From Sphingobacterium sp. UGAL515B_05 (GTDB taxonomy: Bacteria; Bacteroidota; Bacteroidia; Sphingobacteriales; Sphingobacteriaceae), in NCBI RefSeq assembly GCF_033097525.1, contig NZ_CP109907.1:5766001-5830000 (forward strand): a DNA stretch of 64,000 bases, given 5' to 3'. Under the pieces are notes generated by a model that did not search any database, was not told the DNA's origin, and saw only the letters and a list, made by a program, of their open reading frames with translations. Below are positions 42,582 to 51,852 of this stretch, in pieces; positions within the stretch are counted from its first letter, which is position 1, and each line of letters begins with the position of its first letter. Both the position numbers and the translations under genes were made by a program.

Positions 42582-43673
42582 TTATGTACAACCTGGTACG
42601 CCAGCACAAGGATCTTTAGGTTTTGGCACAGGAATTAGTTTTGGGGCCGGAGCAGGTATAACTCTAAGGTTATCAATTTTAGGCTTTGCTGGAGGCGTAT
42701 ATCGTTGAATATTAATGCCGGAATTTTTAAGAGGTTCGCTTAATTTTGCAGATTCATTGATTTTCAAAATTGCTTCCTGTCCACTTGCTTTTGAAATCTC
42801 CTGCTGACCCCTAAGCTGTTTGGTAAAAGATTGTTTGGCAACGTGCTTTATCTCCACTGTTCCTCCTTCATCTGTCATTGCGTCGGGTATAGTTTTTCCA
42901 GTCTTTCCAGTCTTAGGATCGGTGTATTCATAGGTTTTGGTATTTTTCTCTTTTCCCATTTCGGCAAGCTGTTTTTCTTCAACATATCTACCAAAATTGA
43001 AATGTTCTTGCTGAGCTTTTGTTACGGCTTCACTTTGCTTAGTTCCGACTTCACCAGTCTTCGTAACTGTTTCAATTAAGTTTGGTTTTATTGAAGATTC
43101 TTCAAATAATGGCATTAAACGTAACCACCAACAACATTCGGTAGCGTCTTCTGGTGCTAAACCTGTAGGATCTTTAAATCTTACAGGGTTATTAAACGAC
43201 ATGCTATAGGGACTCCAACTTGGGAATTCCTCACTTAAAGGATCAGGACTGATCCACCTGCCATGCGTATCACCAATCGGTTGTGCATCGGGATCATCTA
43301 GATTTACTTCAATAAAATCAACGATTTCGCCTTTTTTAACATTAAAAGTTACCGAACCAATGGTAACGATGCTGTCCTGATCATGAAATTCAAGATATTT
43401 TCCTTTGCTCAATGTAGCAACCTTCGGATAATAACCATATTTTTTAAATGGGTTACCCGCCTCAATATTTTTTCTTCTTCTTTCCGCCTCAACCGGCGTT
43501 AAGGAATCTCTGGTTTTTAGCACCTCACTCATGTAAGGTCTTGCTTTTTCTTCTTTGGTCAGCTTTACCGGATTGACCCATTCCTTTTTGCTGGTCAATT
43601 TTTTATTCTGTTTTACCTGCGCATGGTTAAATCCAATGAAAAACAGCAGAATAAATAATAAAATCCTTCTCAT
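42582..43673 (-). CDS. RHS-core polymorphic toxin with restriction-endonuclease-fold (Tox-REase-7-like) tip
   Basis: Started at ATG 43673, the 363-aa protein has a signal peptide (MRRILLFILLFFIGFNHAQ). Residues about 137-174 are the conserved end of an RHS repeat (GRWISPDPLSEEFPSW, then NNPVRFKDPTGLAPED). The C-terminal tip has IPDAMTDEGGTVEIKHV (Pro263, Asp264; Glu274-x-Lys276) then TKQLRGQQEISKASG, the PD-(D/E)xK pattern of Tox-REase-7 toxins, which cut DNA. The protein lacks the long RHS cage, so it is a short secreted version. An extension to 43832 is in frame but lacks a signal at its start. Confidence 0.78.
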   Translation of the reverse strand: MRRILLFILLFFIGFNHAQVKQNKKLTSKKEWVNPVKLTKEEKARPYMSEVLKTRDSLTPVEAERRRKNIEAGNPFKKYGYYPKVATLSKGKYLEFHDQDSIVTIGSVTFNVKKGEIVDFIEVNLDDPDAQPIGDTHGRWISPDPLSEEFPSWSPYSMSFNNPVRFKDPTGLAPEDATECCWWLRLMPLFEESSIKPNLIETVTKTGEVGTKQSEAVTKAQQEHFNFGRYVEEKQLAEMGKEKNTKTYEYTDPKTGKTGKTIPDAMTDEGGTVEIKHVAKQSFTKQLRGQQEISKASGQEAILKINESAKLSEPLKNSGINIQRYTPPAKPKIDNLRVIPAPAPKLIPVPKPKDPCAGVPGCT

Positions 43674-43701
43674 ATTTAAGTTTGTATTTCGAATTATCTG
43701 G

Positions 43702-45102
43702 TTATAAAAATTCCTTTGGAATAGCATATACTTTAGGACTTTCCTTTTTCGGTGTAATTGTTTTTGCCTTTTTAGCTTCTTCACGCTGTTTTTGAGCGTT
43801 GAGCAGTCGTACCCGTTCCGCAATCTCATCACTTTTTTGCTTATTTTCAGTGCTTTTCAACGAGCCTAACCATTGTTCATACTGCTCCGCAGGCATCTGG
43901 GCAAAACCAGATTGATCGATGTAATCAAAACCAGCCTTGATACCCAGAAATTGATCTTCCAGTGGCGGATAGCTCCTGATCTTTTGCAATTGTTCTTTAT
44001 TTTCAGGATCAATTCCTAGACGGCTACAGGCCTGCATAAACCTCATCTGGTCAGTATTGCTCTTCCATAGGGTTGCGTTAATATTGTTCGGATTGAGCTC
44101 CAGCGCCTTTCCTAGAACCTTGGCAACAAACTCATCATAGCCAAATTTGTGGATATACCCACTGGCGAGATCTACATAAGTCTGCGAAAGAACATCTTTC
44201 TTTGTCAGATTTTGCATATAAAGCTTATTCTTAAGGGCTTCAGCTTTAATATATCCTGAATTCAGAACAAACGAATTTGCTGAAAACATGCCGTTGGTCA
44301 ACTCTACGCTCAACACTTCGCCATCATTATCCTTAAAACGTATATAAGAATGGTTAGGTGACATAACCAAAAAGGCTTCTGCACCGATCTGTTCTGCCAA
44401 GATCAAATACAACAATGGCATGGAATGACATTGCCCACTGTTTGTTTTCATCAGTTTGGAAACAAACATTTTACTATAGTCCTTTGCCCCCATATAATCA
44501 TCAAAATCATATTTGACAGCTTTGTGGACAACTTTTCCATTCTGCTTGGTATCCTGTGCAAAGTATTTGAAAATTGAAAGATTTTTAGCAACGTTGTCAG
44601 ATTCATCAATACCGCTATTCTTAATATCTTGCCTGATTATCGAAGTCGCTTTCTGTATCTGCTGCTGATAAGCCGACTGAAAATTCCTGTCATTATTGTT
44701 GTATGCATTTTCAACGATAAATACAGCATCTGCAAGTGTATACCCGTCGGGATCGAGCTTTAGTAAATTATCATAGGCCCTGTAGTAAGAATCAGTTCCT
44801 TCCTTTTCGGATAAAGAGCTGAGATTATAGCGTTTTGCATCAGCTTCTTCCCTGATTAAAGCCATCTGGCGTTCAACCTCTTTGTTAATCGCTTCCTGAT
44901 CGTCTTGGTGGGTAGTCTTTTTTTTATAAAGATTTGAATTAGCATTAATATTTGGGGAGGCAGGTCTAGGGGTGGGTTGATTATTCAGACCCGCAGGTAT
45001 ACTGTAAAGATTGGAGACACTAGGCCTTTGCGGCAGATTTGGAATCTGTCCGTAGATATAGTGATAGCATAAAAATAAGCTAAATAATAATATTTGTCTC
45101 AT
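43702..45102 (-). CDS. Secreted transglutaminase-like/TPR protein, paralogue B
   Basis: The 466-aa protein has a signal peptide (QILLFSLFLCYHYIYGQ), a Pro/Asn-rich spacer, and a core with GQCHSMPLLYLILAEQIGAE, SPNHSYIRF and SVELTNGMF, the Cys/His/acid spacing of transglutaminase-like proteases. TPR-like AKVLGKALELNPNNINATLW and a Lys/Arg-rich tail follow. It is the larger paralogue of the protein at 37906-38931 and lies 28 bp ahead of the RHS toxin in the same operon, so it may process or deliver the toxin. Confidence 0.78.
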   Translation of the reverse strand: MRQILLFSLFLCYHYIYGQIPNLPQRPSVSNLYSIPAGLNNQPTPRPASPNINANSNLYKKKTTHQDDQEAINKEVERQMALIREEADAKRYNLSSLSEKEGTDSYYRAYDNLLKLDPDGYTLADAVFIVENAYNNNDRNFQSAYQQQIQKATSIIRQDIKNSGIDESDNVAKNLSIFKYFAQDTKQNGKVVHKAVKYDFDDYMGAKDYSKMFVSKLMKTNSGQCHSMPLLYLILAEQIGAEAFLVMSPNHSYIRFKDNDGEVLSVELTNGMFSANSFVLNSGYIKAEALKNKLYMQNLTKKDVLSQTYVDLASGYIHKFGYDEFVAKVLGKALELNPNNINATLWKSNTDQMRFMQACSRLGIDPENKEQLQKIRSYPPLEDQFLGIKAGFDYIDQSGFAQMPAEQYEQWLGSLKSTENKQKSDEIAERVRLLNAQKQREEAKKAKTITPKKESPKVYAIPKEFL

Positions 45103-45649
45103 CTCATAGGTGTGTTTTTAAAGGTTAATTTTGGCTTCGCAATATATTTTAATTTATAACACTACGGTATCCGTATTTTCACGGAAATATTATCAGATTC
45201 TCTGATCGATTGCTCTTTATCAAAGATCTATAAGCGAAATTATACTGTCAGAACGACAAAACATGTCGTATAATAGAAAAAATTATAAGGTATTAAACTG
45301 ATGCATTCCTGGGAAAATACAAAAGGCATGAAACCAGATACGTCATCTTTGAGAGGTACTGCGAAGAACCCATAACCTAATGACGACCTAGCCCATGCCC
45401 GTATGACGATGCACAGGCGTAAGTCTGTCAATAGGAGGTTATTTGGAAGTTTCGCAGTTTTCTCAAACCTTTTTGACAGCTTACGCTTTATTTTCGATAA
45501 AATTTAGGGTGCTAAGATATAAATATTTTTATAAAAGATAATTATTATCACTAAAATATGATATACATTTCAAAAATTCTGATAAACGGCTAAAATCGCC
45601 GATAAAGTATAATTTATTTCAGTGTTTATACCACATCAATGCAAATATA

Positions 45650-45674
45650 TTACTAAAATAAACAATTTTAGTAA
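45650..45674. promoter_or_regulatory. 25-bp inverted repeat upstream of sigma-factor promoter box
   Basis: TTACTAAAAT-AAACA-ATTTTAGTAA: perfect 10-bp arms. It ends 8 bp before a TAAATTTG box, so a bound protein would cover the -33 region. Operator candidate for the second sigma gene. Confidence 0.55.
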
Positions 45675-45682
45675 ATTATACT

Positions 45683-45690
45683 TAAATTTG
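45683..45690 (+). promoter_or_regulatory. Bacteroidota-type -7 promoter box
   Basis: TAAATTTG matches the TAnnTTTG consensus and lies 30 bp before the start codon at 45721, within the usual leader distance. No good -33 TTTG box is clear. Confidence 0.55.
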
Positions 45691-45720
45691 TAGAACTGCG
45701 AATTTCCTAAATAACCTATA

Positions 45721-46245
45721 ATGCCGTTAATTTCACGTCATACAAACAATCACAATCTTATGTTTCAGCAAATTTACGATACATATTGGAACCGTATTTT
45801 TGTTATGGTCACCCGAAAGGTCAAAGACCGCGATGATGTATTTGACGTAATGCAGAATATTTTTTTCCATCTATGGATTTACAGGAGTTCACTCACTCAA
45901 CACAATACTGAAAGTGTAATTATAAAAACTTGCGTTCAGGAGATTTCCAACTACTTCTCAAATCTGAATAAGCACCCTTATACTACAGAAATTAGTAATC
46001 TCCAATTACCCGATGAATCGGCCGAAATGCTCCAGGCTCAGCTTGAAAAAGACGAAGAACTGGAACTTTTGAAGACGAAAATTGACCAGCTTCCTCCCAT
46101 AAGAAGGAAGATTTTCACCATGAACAAGTATGAGGGCATTACTCAGGAAAAAATCGCGACACATCTAAATTTATCCACTAAAGCTGTAAAAAAGCAGATC
46201 GGAAAGGCACTTATATTTCTCCGAGAACATCAAAATCATTCTTAA
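45721..46245 (+). CDS. ECF RNA polymerase sigma factor (FecI-like), second locus
   Basis: The 174-aa protein has region 2 (FQQIYDTYWNRIFVMVTRKV; RDDVFDVMQNIFFHLWIYRS) and region 4 (IDQLPPIRRKIFTMNKYEGI; TQEKIATHLNLSTKAVKKQI). It is shorter than the first one and diverged from it. An alternative start MFQQIYDTYW (M14) is possible. The FecR-type anti-sigma gene follows by 93 bp, then SusC and SusD, so this sigma factor controls the second uptake locus. Confidence 0.9.
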   Translation: MPLISRHTNNHNLMFQQIYDTYWNRIFVMVTRKVKDRDDVFDVMQNIFFHLWIYRSSLTQHNTESVIIKTCVQEISNYFSNLNKHPYTTEISNLQLPDESAEMLQAQLEKDEELELLKTKIDQLPPIRRKIFTMNKYEGITQEKIATHLNLSTKAVKKQIGKALIFLREHQNHS

Positions 46246-46338
46246 TTTCAGTTAAAAAAGGTTAATTTCAGTTAAAGTTTTCATATTACAGGGGGCTATA
46301 AATGTAGTTTTCATGTATACATAATAAAGCCCTTTATT

Positions 46339-47232
46339 ATGGACAAGAGAAAACATCAGTCAATAGCCATAGATGAAGCAAAAGAGATATGGGATAGCCT
46401 CACTAATAACACAGATGCCGATTTAGAGCCTCCTACAGAGCAGGAAGCAAAGGAGTTTCATCGAAAACTTTATGCGAGAATAGAAGCACATGAAGCACAA
46501 AAGAGAAGGAGAAAGACTTTCCGTTATTCTTCTATGCTGGTCGCCGCTTCCCTGGTTATTATTTTCAGTATTATAGCTTACAGAACGCTCTTTCTACCTG
46601 ATGTATATACGGCATATCATGATGATTTGAAAGTTACTTTAAAGGATGGATCGACAGCTATCTTGGCAAAGGGAGCCATATTAATGGTAGGGAAATCATT
46701 TCCAGCAGCTACAAGAGATGTCTTTCTCACAGGGGATGCAGTTTTTAATGTAACCAAATCCAAAAATCATCCCTTCATCGTACATGCCGGACTTTATGAA
46801 ACAAAAGTTTTGGGTACAGTTTTTAAAATCACCCAGGATAAAACAACCTTCAATATTGATCTGTATGAGGGTAAAGTGCAGGTTATAAAAACTGAAAAAC
46901 CAGCAGAAACATTTATTGTACATCCGAAGGAAACATTCTCCAATCAAGGCTCTAAAGATGTTGCGACCATTGTTGATACTAAAAGTACAGGTCAATCTCA
47001 AACCAACAATGCGGCGACTGTTTCATTAACTGATTTAGAACTTTCTAATGCCATAAAAATTTTAGAAAATACCTACGGCATAAAAATTCTGTTCCCGCCA
47101 GCGGTTGCAAATTCAAAAATTAGTGCTACAAAAGAAAAAGCCACAGCAGCGGATTTGATAAGACTCATCTCACTCAAACTGAACCTAAAAACTAAAAAAA
47201 TAAATGATAAAACATTTCAATTGGAGGAATAG
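46339..47232 (+). CDS. FecR-type anti-sigma factor, second locus
   Basis: The 297-aa protein has a cytosolic N-terminus, one membrane helix (SSMLVAASLVIIFSIIAYRT, about 66-85), the FecR domain (VTLKDGSTAILAKGAILMVG; DAVFNVTKSKNHPFIVHAGL) and the C-terminal DUF4974 fold (SLTDLELSNAIKILENTYGI). It is shorter than the first FecR (297 against 389) because of a trimmed N-terminal region. It should bind the sigma factor and the SusC STN domain. Confidence 0.9.
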   Translation: MDKRKHQSIAIDEAKEIWDSLTNNTDADLEPPTEQEAKEFHRKLYARIEAHEAQKRRRKTFRYSSMLVAASLVIIFSIIAYRTLFLPDVYTAYHDDLKVTLKDGSTAILAKGAILMVGKSFPAATRDVFLTGDAVFNVTKSKNHPFIVHAGLYETKVLGTVFKITQDKTTFNIDLYEGKVQVIKTEKPAETFIVHPKETFSNQGSKDVATIVDTKSTGQSQTNNAATVSLTDLELSNAIKILENTYGIKILFPPAVANSKISATKEKATAADLIRLISLKLNLKTKKINDKTFQLEE

Positions 47233-47308
47233 ACTATGGTCTATCCATACTCCTGCCCTAATTCCGTACTCCTAATAAAACCCGGTGTGGAAGAATACAA
47301 TAAAGAGA

Positions 47309-47328
47309 CCGACGGGTGCAACCGTCGG
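47309..47328 (+). promoter_or_regulatory. GC-rich hairpin between FecR and SusC genes, second locus
   Basis: Perfect 7-bp stem CCGACGG/CCGTCGG with GTGCAA loop in the 160-bp FecR-SusC spacer. Same place and same 6-nt loop size as the hairpin at 22215-22238. Possible attenuator or RNA-processing signal. Confidence 0.5.
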
Positions 47329-47392
47329 CCAAGAAGTATTCAACCAATAACTGTTCGATAGATTATTAATTATAAATACTAATGCAAAAATA

Positions 47393-50300
47393 ATGAAAAA
47401 ACTTTGCAGAGCAGTACTATTGATTCTCTTCTTATCAATAGGCTGCCAAGGGCTGTATGCCCAAGAAAAACTCTCCATAAAGAGGGTAAATTTTGAAACT
47501 GGAAAAACAACTGCATCAGAAGCTGTAGGGAAATTTCTATCAGAAAATGTAAAAGATAAGATTTACTCAAACGATGATCTTAAAGATTATTCAGTTCAGC
47601 CAACTAAATGTAAAAATGAACTGGTAATGGACTGTCTCAATAAAATTTTGAGGGATGTTCCCGTCGAAACTTTTATCGACAATAATAGCGTTATCATCAG
47701 GCCGAAAAAAAATAAATCAACCTCGGCAATTATCAAAAACTCATCCCCTATACTTACTAAAGCCGATACCACAACCACAGTCTATAATACAAAAGTTATT
47801 GATGAAGTTATCCTGAACGCCGGATACTATAAGGTCAGCAAAAAAGAACAAACCGGAAGTATTGCTAAAGTTAGCGCTAAAGAAATCGAAAACCAGCCCA
47901 TATCAAATGTGCTGGCAGCTGCACAGGGACGTATGGCTGGGGTCAGCATTGTGCAGAGCAGTGGTGTTCCTGGCAGTGGCTTTCAAGTCCAGATTAGAGG
48001 TAAAAACTCGTTAAGAAGTGATGGCAACAATCCGCTTTATATTGTCGACGGCGTTCCAATAGGCAATGAAGTGAAAACGTTTGGATTTACATCTGCAATA
48101 TTGCCTATGTCAAGTATCAGCCCCTTAAATAGTATCAATCCGAATGATATCGAAAGTATTGAGGTGTTAAAAGATGCGGATGCGACCGCAATCTACGGTT
48201 CCCGCGGTGCAAATGGGGTCATTCTCGTCACAACGAAAAAGGGTAAATCGGGCAGGCTAAGCGTGTCACTAACCTCATCATACGCACTCAGTAACGTAAT
48301 GTCGAGATTGAAAATGATGAATACTGAACAATATCTAAGTATGCGGAGGCAGGCATTTTTCAATAGTGGAATCAGCACATATCCAGCAAATGCTTATGAC
48401 GTTAATGGTACATGGAGAGCGGACAGGTATACTGACTGGTCTAAAAGTTTAATAGGAAATACAGCAACCGCATCCAATACCCAACTACAATTAACAGGTG
48501 GTAGTGAGACAACATCATTTCTTCTAAGCTTGGGGCATAATGAACAGTCCACTGTTTTTGGCAATGATTTTAAATATACCACAAATAGTATCACCACTAA
48601 TATTGCACACCGGTCAAAAGACAAAAAGCTGAATCTTGCGGTTTCAAATATGTTCAGCATTCAAAAAAACAATGTTATAAATTCGGACATCACCCGAAGT
48701 GCATTTTCTCTGTCTCCAAATGCACCTGCCCTTTACAATGATGATGGCACACTGAATTGGGAGAATAATACCTGGAGTAATCCCGTTGCAGCATACAATG
48801 CTACATACTCGAACCAAAACATCCAGTATCTGACAAATCTTAACATCGCATACGATCTGTTTAAAAATATCACACTAAAACTAGGTGGAGGGGTCAATTA
48901 TCAAGCTTTTGAGGAATGGAATATCAGTCCGAATACCATCTACAATCCTGCGTATGTAACCGGACAGTCAAGCGCCTATTCAAAGGCTTCCAAAAACAAT
49001 CAGAATAGACTATCTTATATACTGGAACCACAGATTAACTGGAAATTCAGTCATGAAAACCATGCCCTTGATATTTTGGTAGGAGGCACATTTCAAAATG
49101 AAAATAACTCCTATGGCTCAATGAGCGGTACAGGCTTCGAAAGTAATGCACTTATCCACAATATATCAGCAGCAAAAACAAAAACGATCGAAGATCAATA
49201 CAACACGCAATACAGATATGTCGCATTTTTTGGAAGAGTAAACTACCAATTTGATAAAAAATATATCCTGAATATCACCGGTAGGCGTGACGGATCAAGC
49301 CGTTTTGGACCAAATAAGAAATTTGCAAATTTTGGCGCTGTAGGTGCAGCATGGCTATTTTCCGAGGAGAATTTTCTAAAAAATTCGAGTTGGGTCAGTT
49401 TTGGAAAATTACGTGGAAGTTTTGGAACAACAGGTAGCGACAATATTGGTGATTATGGGTATTTGGATACCTATACCGTCTCTTCATCCATTTACGATGG
49501 TGTAACAGGTCTGGTCCCTTCCCGTCTGTTCAATCCCGATTTCAGTTGGGAAAAAACCAAAAAACTTGAAGCTGCAATCGAAGTGGGATTATTCAGGAAT
49601 AAAGTAAATATTAATACCGCCTGGTACCGCAACCGTTCATCCAATCAATTAGTCGGCTACCAGCTGCCTACAATGACTGGCTTTTCCTCTGTACTTGCGA
49701 ACTTGGATGCCACGGTGCAGAATACTGGATGGGAATTTGAATTGAATGCCAGACCATTTTCCAGGGGAAAATTCCAATGGGAAACTTCATTTAACATAAC
49801 TTTTCCCAAAAATAAACTAATTTCTTTTCCGGGACTAGAGGGCTCAACATATAGTAATACCTATGTTATTGGCCAACCTACCTCAATTGTTAAGTTATTT
49901 AATCTTGAAGGAATCGACCCTAAAACCGGAGCTTATATTTTCACAGACTACAATGGAGACGGCAAAATCTCTTCAGCGGACGACGCCAAAATAGTAGAAA
50001 ACATCGGAGTAAATTTCTTTGGCGGTTTAAGCAGCAGCTTACATTATGAGAACTGGGATTTCTCTTTCTTATTTCAGTTTGTAAAACAGAAAAGTAGAAA
50101 TTACAACTACATCATTCCTTCTCCGGGGATAATGAACAATCTTCCAGTTGAAGCGTTGGATGTCTGGTCGCCAGAAAATCCGGGAGGCTTTTATCAGCCT
50201 TATAAGGCCAATGCATCGCCTAACCATTCAATATTCCAGAATAGTTCAGCATCTGTATCAGACGGGTCCTTTATCAGGCTAAAAAATGTGGAATTGGCCT

Positions 50301-50467
50301 ACAATATCCCTTTAAAAAACACATCATTCAGAAGTATAAGGATATACTTTCAAGGCCAAAATCTCATCACGTGGACAAAGTATTTTGGCATTGATCCGGA
50401 ATTCACAACTATTGGCTACCTCCCGCCTTTACGCACATTCTCATTTGGTTTAAAATTAAATCTTTAA
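47393..50467 (+). CDS. SusC/RagA family TonB-linked transporter, second locus
   Basis: The 1024-aa protein has a signal peptide (AVLLILFLSIGCQGLYAQ), a STN-like domain (about 27-105, ending VIIRPKK), a short linker instead of a full carboxypeptidase-regulatory domain, the TonB plug (LAAAQGRMAGVSIVQSSGVP; DIESIEVLKDADATAIYG) and a barrel ending FSFGLKLNL. It imports an unknown ligand using TonB energy and signals through FecR. It is followed by SusD after 11 bp. Confidence 0.93.
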   Translation: MKKLCRAVLLILFLSIGCQGLYAQEKLSIKRVNFETGKTTASEAVGKFLSENVKDKIYSNDDLKDYSVQPTKCKNELVMDCLNKILRDVPVETFIDNNSVIIRPKKNKSTSAIIKNSSPILTKADTTTTVYNTKVIDEVILNAGYYKVSKKEQTGSIAKVSAKEIENQPISNVLAAAQGRMAGVSIVQSSGVPGSGFQVQIRGKNSLRSDGNNPLYIVDGVPIGNEVKTFGFTSAILPMSSISPLNSINPNDIESIEVLKDADATAIYGSRGANGVILVTTKKGKSGRLSVSLTSSYALSNVMSRLKMMNTEQYLSMRRQAFFNSGISTYPANAYDVNGTWRADRYTDWSKSLIGNTATASNTQLQLTGGSETTSFLLSLGHNEQSTVFGNDFKYTTNSITTNIAHRSKDKKLNLAVSNMFSIQKNNVINSDITRSAFSLSPNAPALYNDDGTLNWENNTWSNPVAAYNATYSNQNIQYLTNLNIAYDLFKNITLKLGGGVNYQAFEEWNISPNTIYNPAYVTGQSSAYSKASKNNQNRLSYILEPQINWKFSHENHALDILVGGTFQNENNSYGSMSGTGFESNALIHNISAAKTKTIEDQYNTQYRYVAFFGRVNYQFDKKYILNITGRRDGSSRFGPNKKFANFGAVGAAWLFSEENFLKNSSWVSFGKLRGSFGTTGSDNIGDYGYLDTYTVSSSIYDGVTGLVPSRLFNPDFSWEKTKKLEAAIEVGLFRNKVNINTAWYRNRSSNQLVGYQLPTMTGFSSVLANLDATVQNTGWEFELNARPFSRGKFQWETSFNITFPKNKLISFPGLEGSTYSNTYVIGQPTSIVKLFNLEGIDPKTGAYIFTDYNGDGKISSADDAKIVENIGVNFFGGLSSSLHYENWDFSFLFQFVKQKSRNYNYIIPSPGIMNNLPVEALDVWSPENPGGFYQPYKANASPNHSIFQNSSASVSDGSFIRLKNVELAYNIPLKNTSFRSIRIYFQGQNLITWTKYFGIDPEFTTIGYLPPLRTFSFGLKLNL

Positions 50468-50478
50468 AATATCTCAAA

Positions 50479-51852
50479 ATGAAAACACACATATTTATAT
50501 ATACAATACTGGCGATTTTACTACTACAGGTTAGTTTATCATGTGAAAAAATGCTGGAAGTAGACGTGCCCGAAAACCAGATTCCTACTGAATCGGTTTT
50601 TGAGACCGTGCAGACAGCTAATGCTGCACTTGCGGAACTGTACGCTGGATTATGGAACAGTTCACCGCTCGCTGGCAACCAAACAGGTAGATTACTGGGA
50701 AGTTATACAGACGACCTTACCTATTATGGAACAAATTCTACGACGGGACTTTACGATATTTTTCAAAATCAGCAGATTGATAGCAATGCTGCAATAAGTA
50801 CATACTGGGCCTCAGCATACAGATTGGTGTATGTATCAAACGCCATATTGGAAGGAACAGAAAAATCTACAACGATTCCTGCCATTGAAAAGCAGCGAAT
50901 CAAGGGTGAAGCACTACTGGTAAGATCAATACTGTTCTTCTACCTACAACAAATTTTTGGCGATATTCCCTATCCTACTTCAACAGATTATCAGATAAAT
51001 CAATCCTTATCAAAAATCCAATCGTCAAAAGTGCTGACCCAATTGGAAAATGATCTCAACACCAGCATATCATTACTTACGGATGCTTACAGAAGTACAG
51101 AAAGGATCATTCCTAACCGTAAGGTTGCCCAGCTGATGCTTGCAAAAATCTATATGCTACAATCCAAATGGAATAATGCTGAAACTTTATTGCGAACTAT
51201 AGCTCAAAGCTCCCTTTATCAAATTGAAAATGATCTCAGCAAGGTTTTTACAAAAAGTGGATCACATATACTGTGGCAATTAAAACCAAAAAACAATGGC
51301 GATGCAACCCAGGAAGTAACTGCCTATTATTTTACAGGCGCAGCCCCTTCCAATTATGCGTTGTCCCAAAATTTGGTAAACATCTTCACTGCTGGCGACC
51401 AGCGTAAAAATCAGTGGATGGCAACTGTTACTGTAGGACAAAATACATGGTACAGGGTCGCAAAATATAAGGCACTTACAAATAATACTTCGGAATTTTC
51501 AGTTGTATTTAGATTAGACGAGGTGTATCTCCTTTTAGCTGAAACGCTTGCCCAACAGGATAAAATAGCTGACGCACTTCCTTACCTGAATGTAACACGC
51601 CAACGCGCAACATTGGCAGCACTTGTGATGCCGATTTCAAAACAGAGCTTACTTGATGAAATCCTATTAGAAAATAGAAAAGAATTCTTTACCGAAATGG
51701 GGCATCGATTCCTTGACCTTAAAAGGATGAATAGACTAAATGACCTTCTACCCATTAAAACAAATTGGAAAAGCTACCATAGCTTTTGGCCTTTACCACA
51801 AAAAGAGTTATTGCTAAATCCTAATCTAAACCCACAAAATACCGGATACTGA
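50479..51852 (+). CDS. RagB/SusD family lipoprotein, second locus
   Basis: The 457-aa protein has a lipoprotein signal (ILAILLLQVSLSC, Cys22) and the SusD layout: RIKGEALLVRSILFFYLQQI, VAQLMLAKIYMLQSKWNNAE and LLENRKEFFTEMGHRFLDLK near the C-terminus. It partners the SusC before it. The stop codon overlaps the start of the peptidase gene (TGATG), so that hydrolase is made from the same message. Confidence 0.93.
   Translation: MKTHIFIYTILAILLLQVSLSCEKMLEVDVPENQIPTESVFETVQTANAALAELYAGLWNSSPLAGNQTGRLLGSYTDDLTYYGTNSTTGLYDIFQNQQIDSNAAISTYWASAYRLVYVSNAILEGTEKSTTIPAIEKQRIKGEALLVRSILFFYLQQIFGDIPYPTSTDYQINQSLSKIQSSKVLTQLENDLNTSISLLTDAYRSTERIIPNRKVAQLMLAKIYMLQSKWNNAETLLRTIAQSSLYQIENDLSKVFTKSGSHILWQLKPKNNGDATQEVTAYYFTGAAPSNYALSQNLVNIFTAGDQRKNQWMATVTVGQNTWYRVAKYKALTNNTSEFSVVFRLDEVYLLLAETLAQQDKIADALPYLNVTRQRATLAALVMPISKQSLLDEILLENRKEFFTEMGHRFLDLKRMNRLNDLLPIKTNWKSYHSFWPLPQKELLLNPNLNPQNTGY

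Larger units (their letters stand above)
45103..45720. promoter_or_regulatory. 618-bp divergent region before the second sigma factor
   Basis: No credible gene. It carries minus-strand promoters for the toxin island and plus-strand signals for the sigma gene. ACGACA/TGTCGT (17 bp) lies near 45253. A 25-bp inverted repeat and a promoter box lie at its right end. Confidence 0.5.

Noticed and set aside
43674..43832. 53-codon extension of the RHS-type toxin
   Set aside because: It overlaps the previous gene and puts a basic segment before an evident signal peptide; ATG 43673 is preferred.
45240..45431. 63-codon minus-strand frame in the 618-bp gap
   Set aside because: No protein-like features and no upstream signals; treated as chance.
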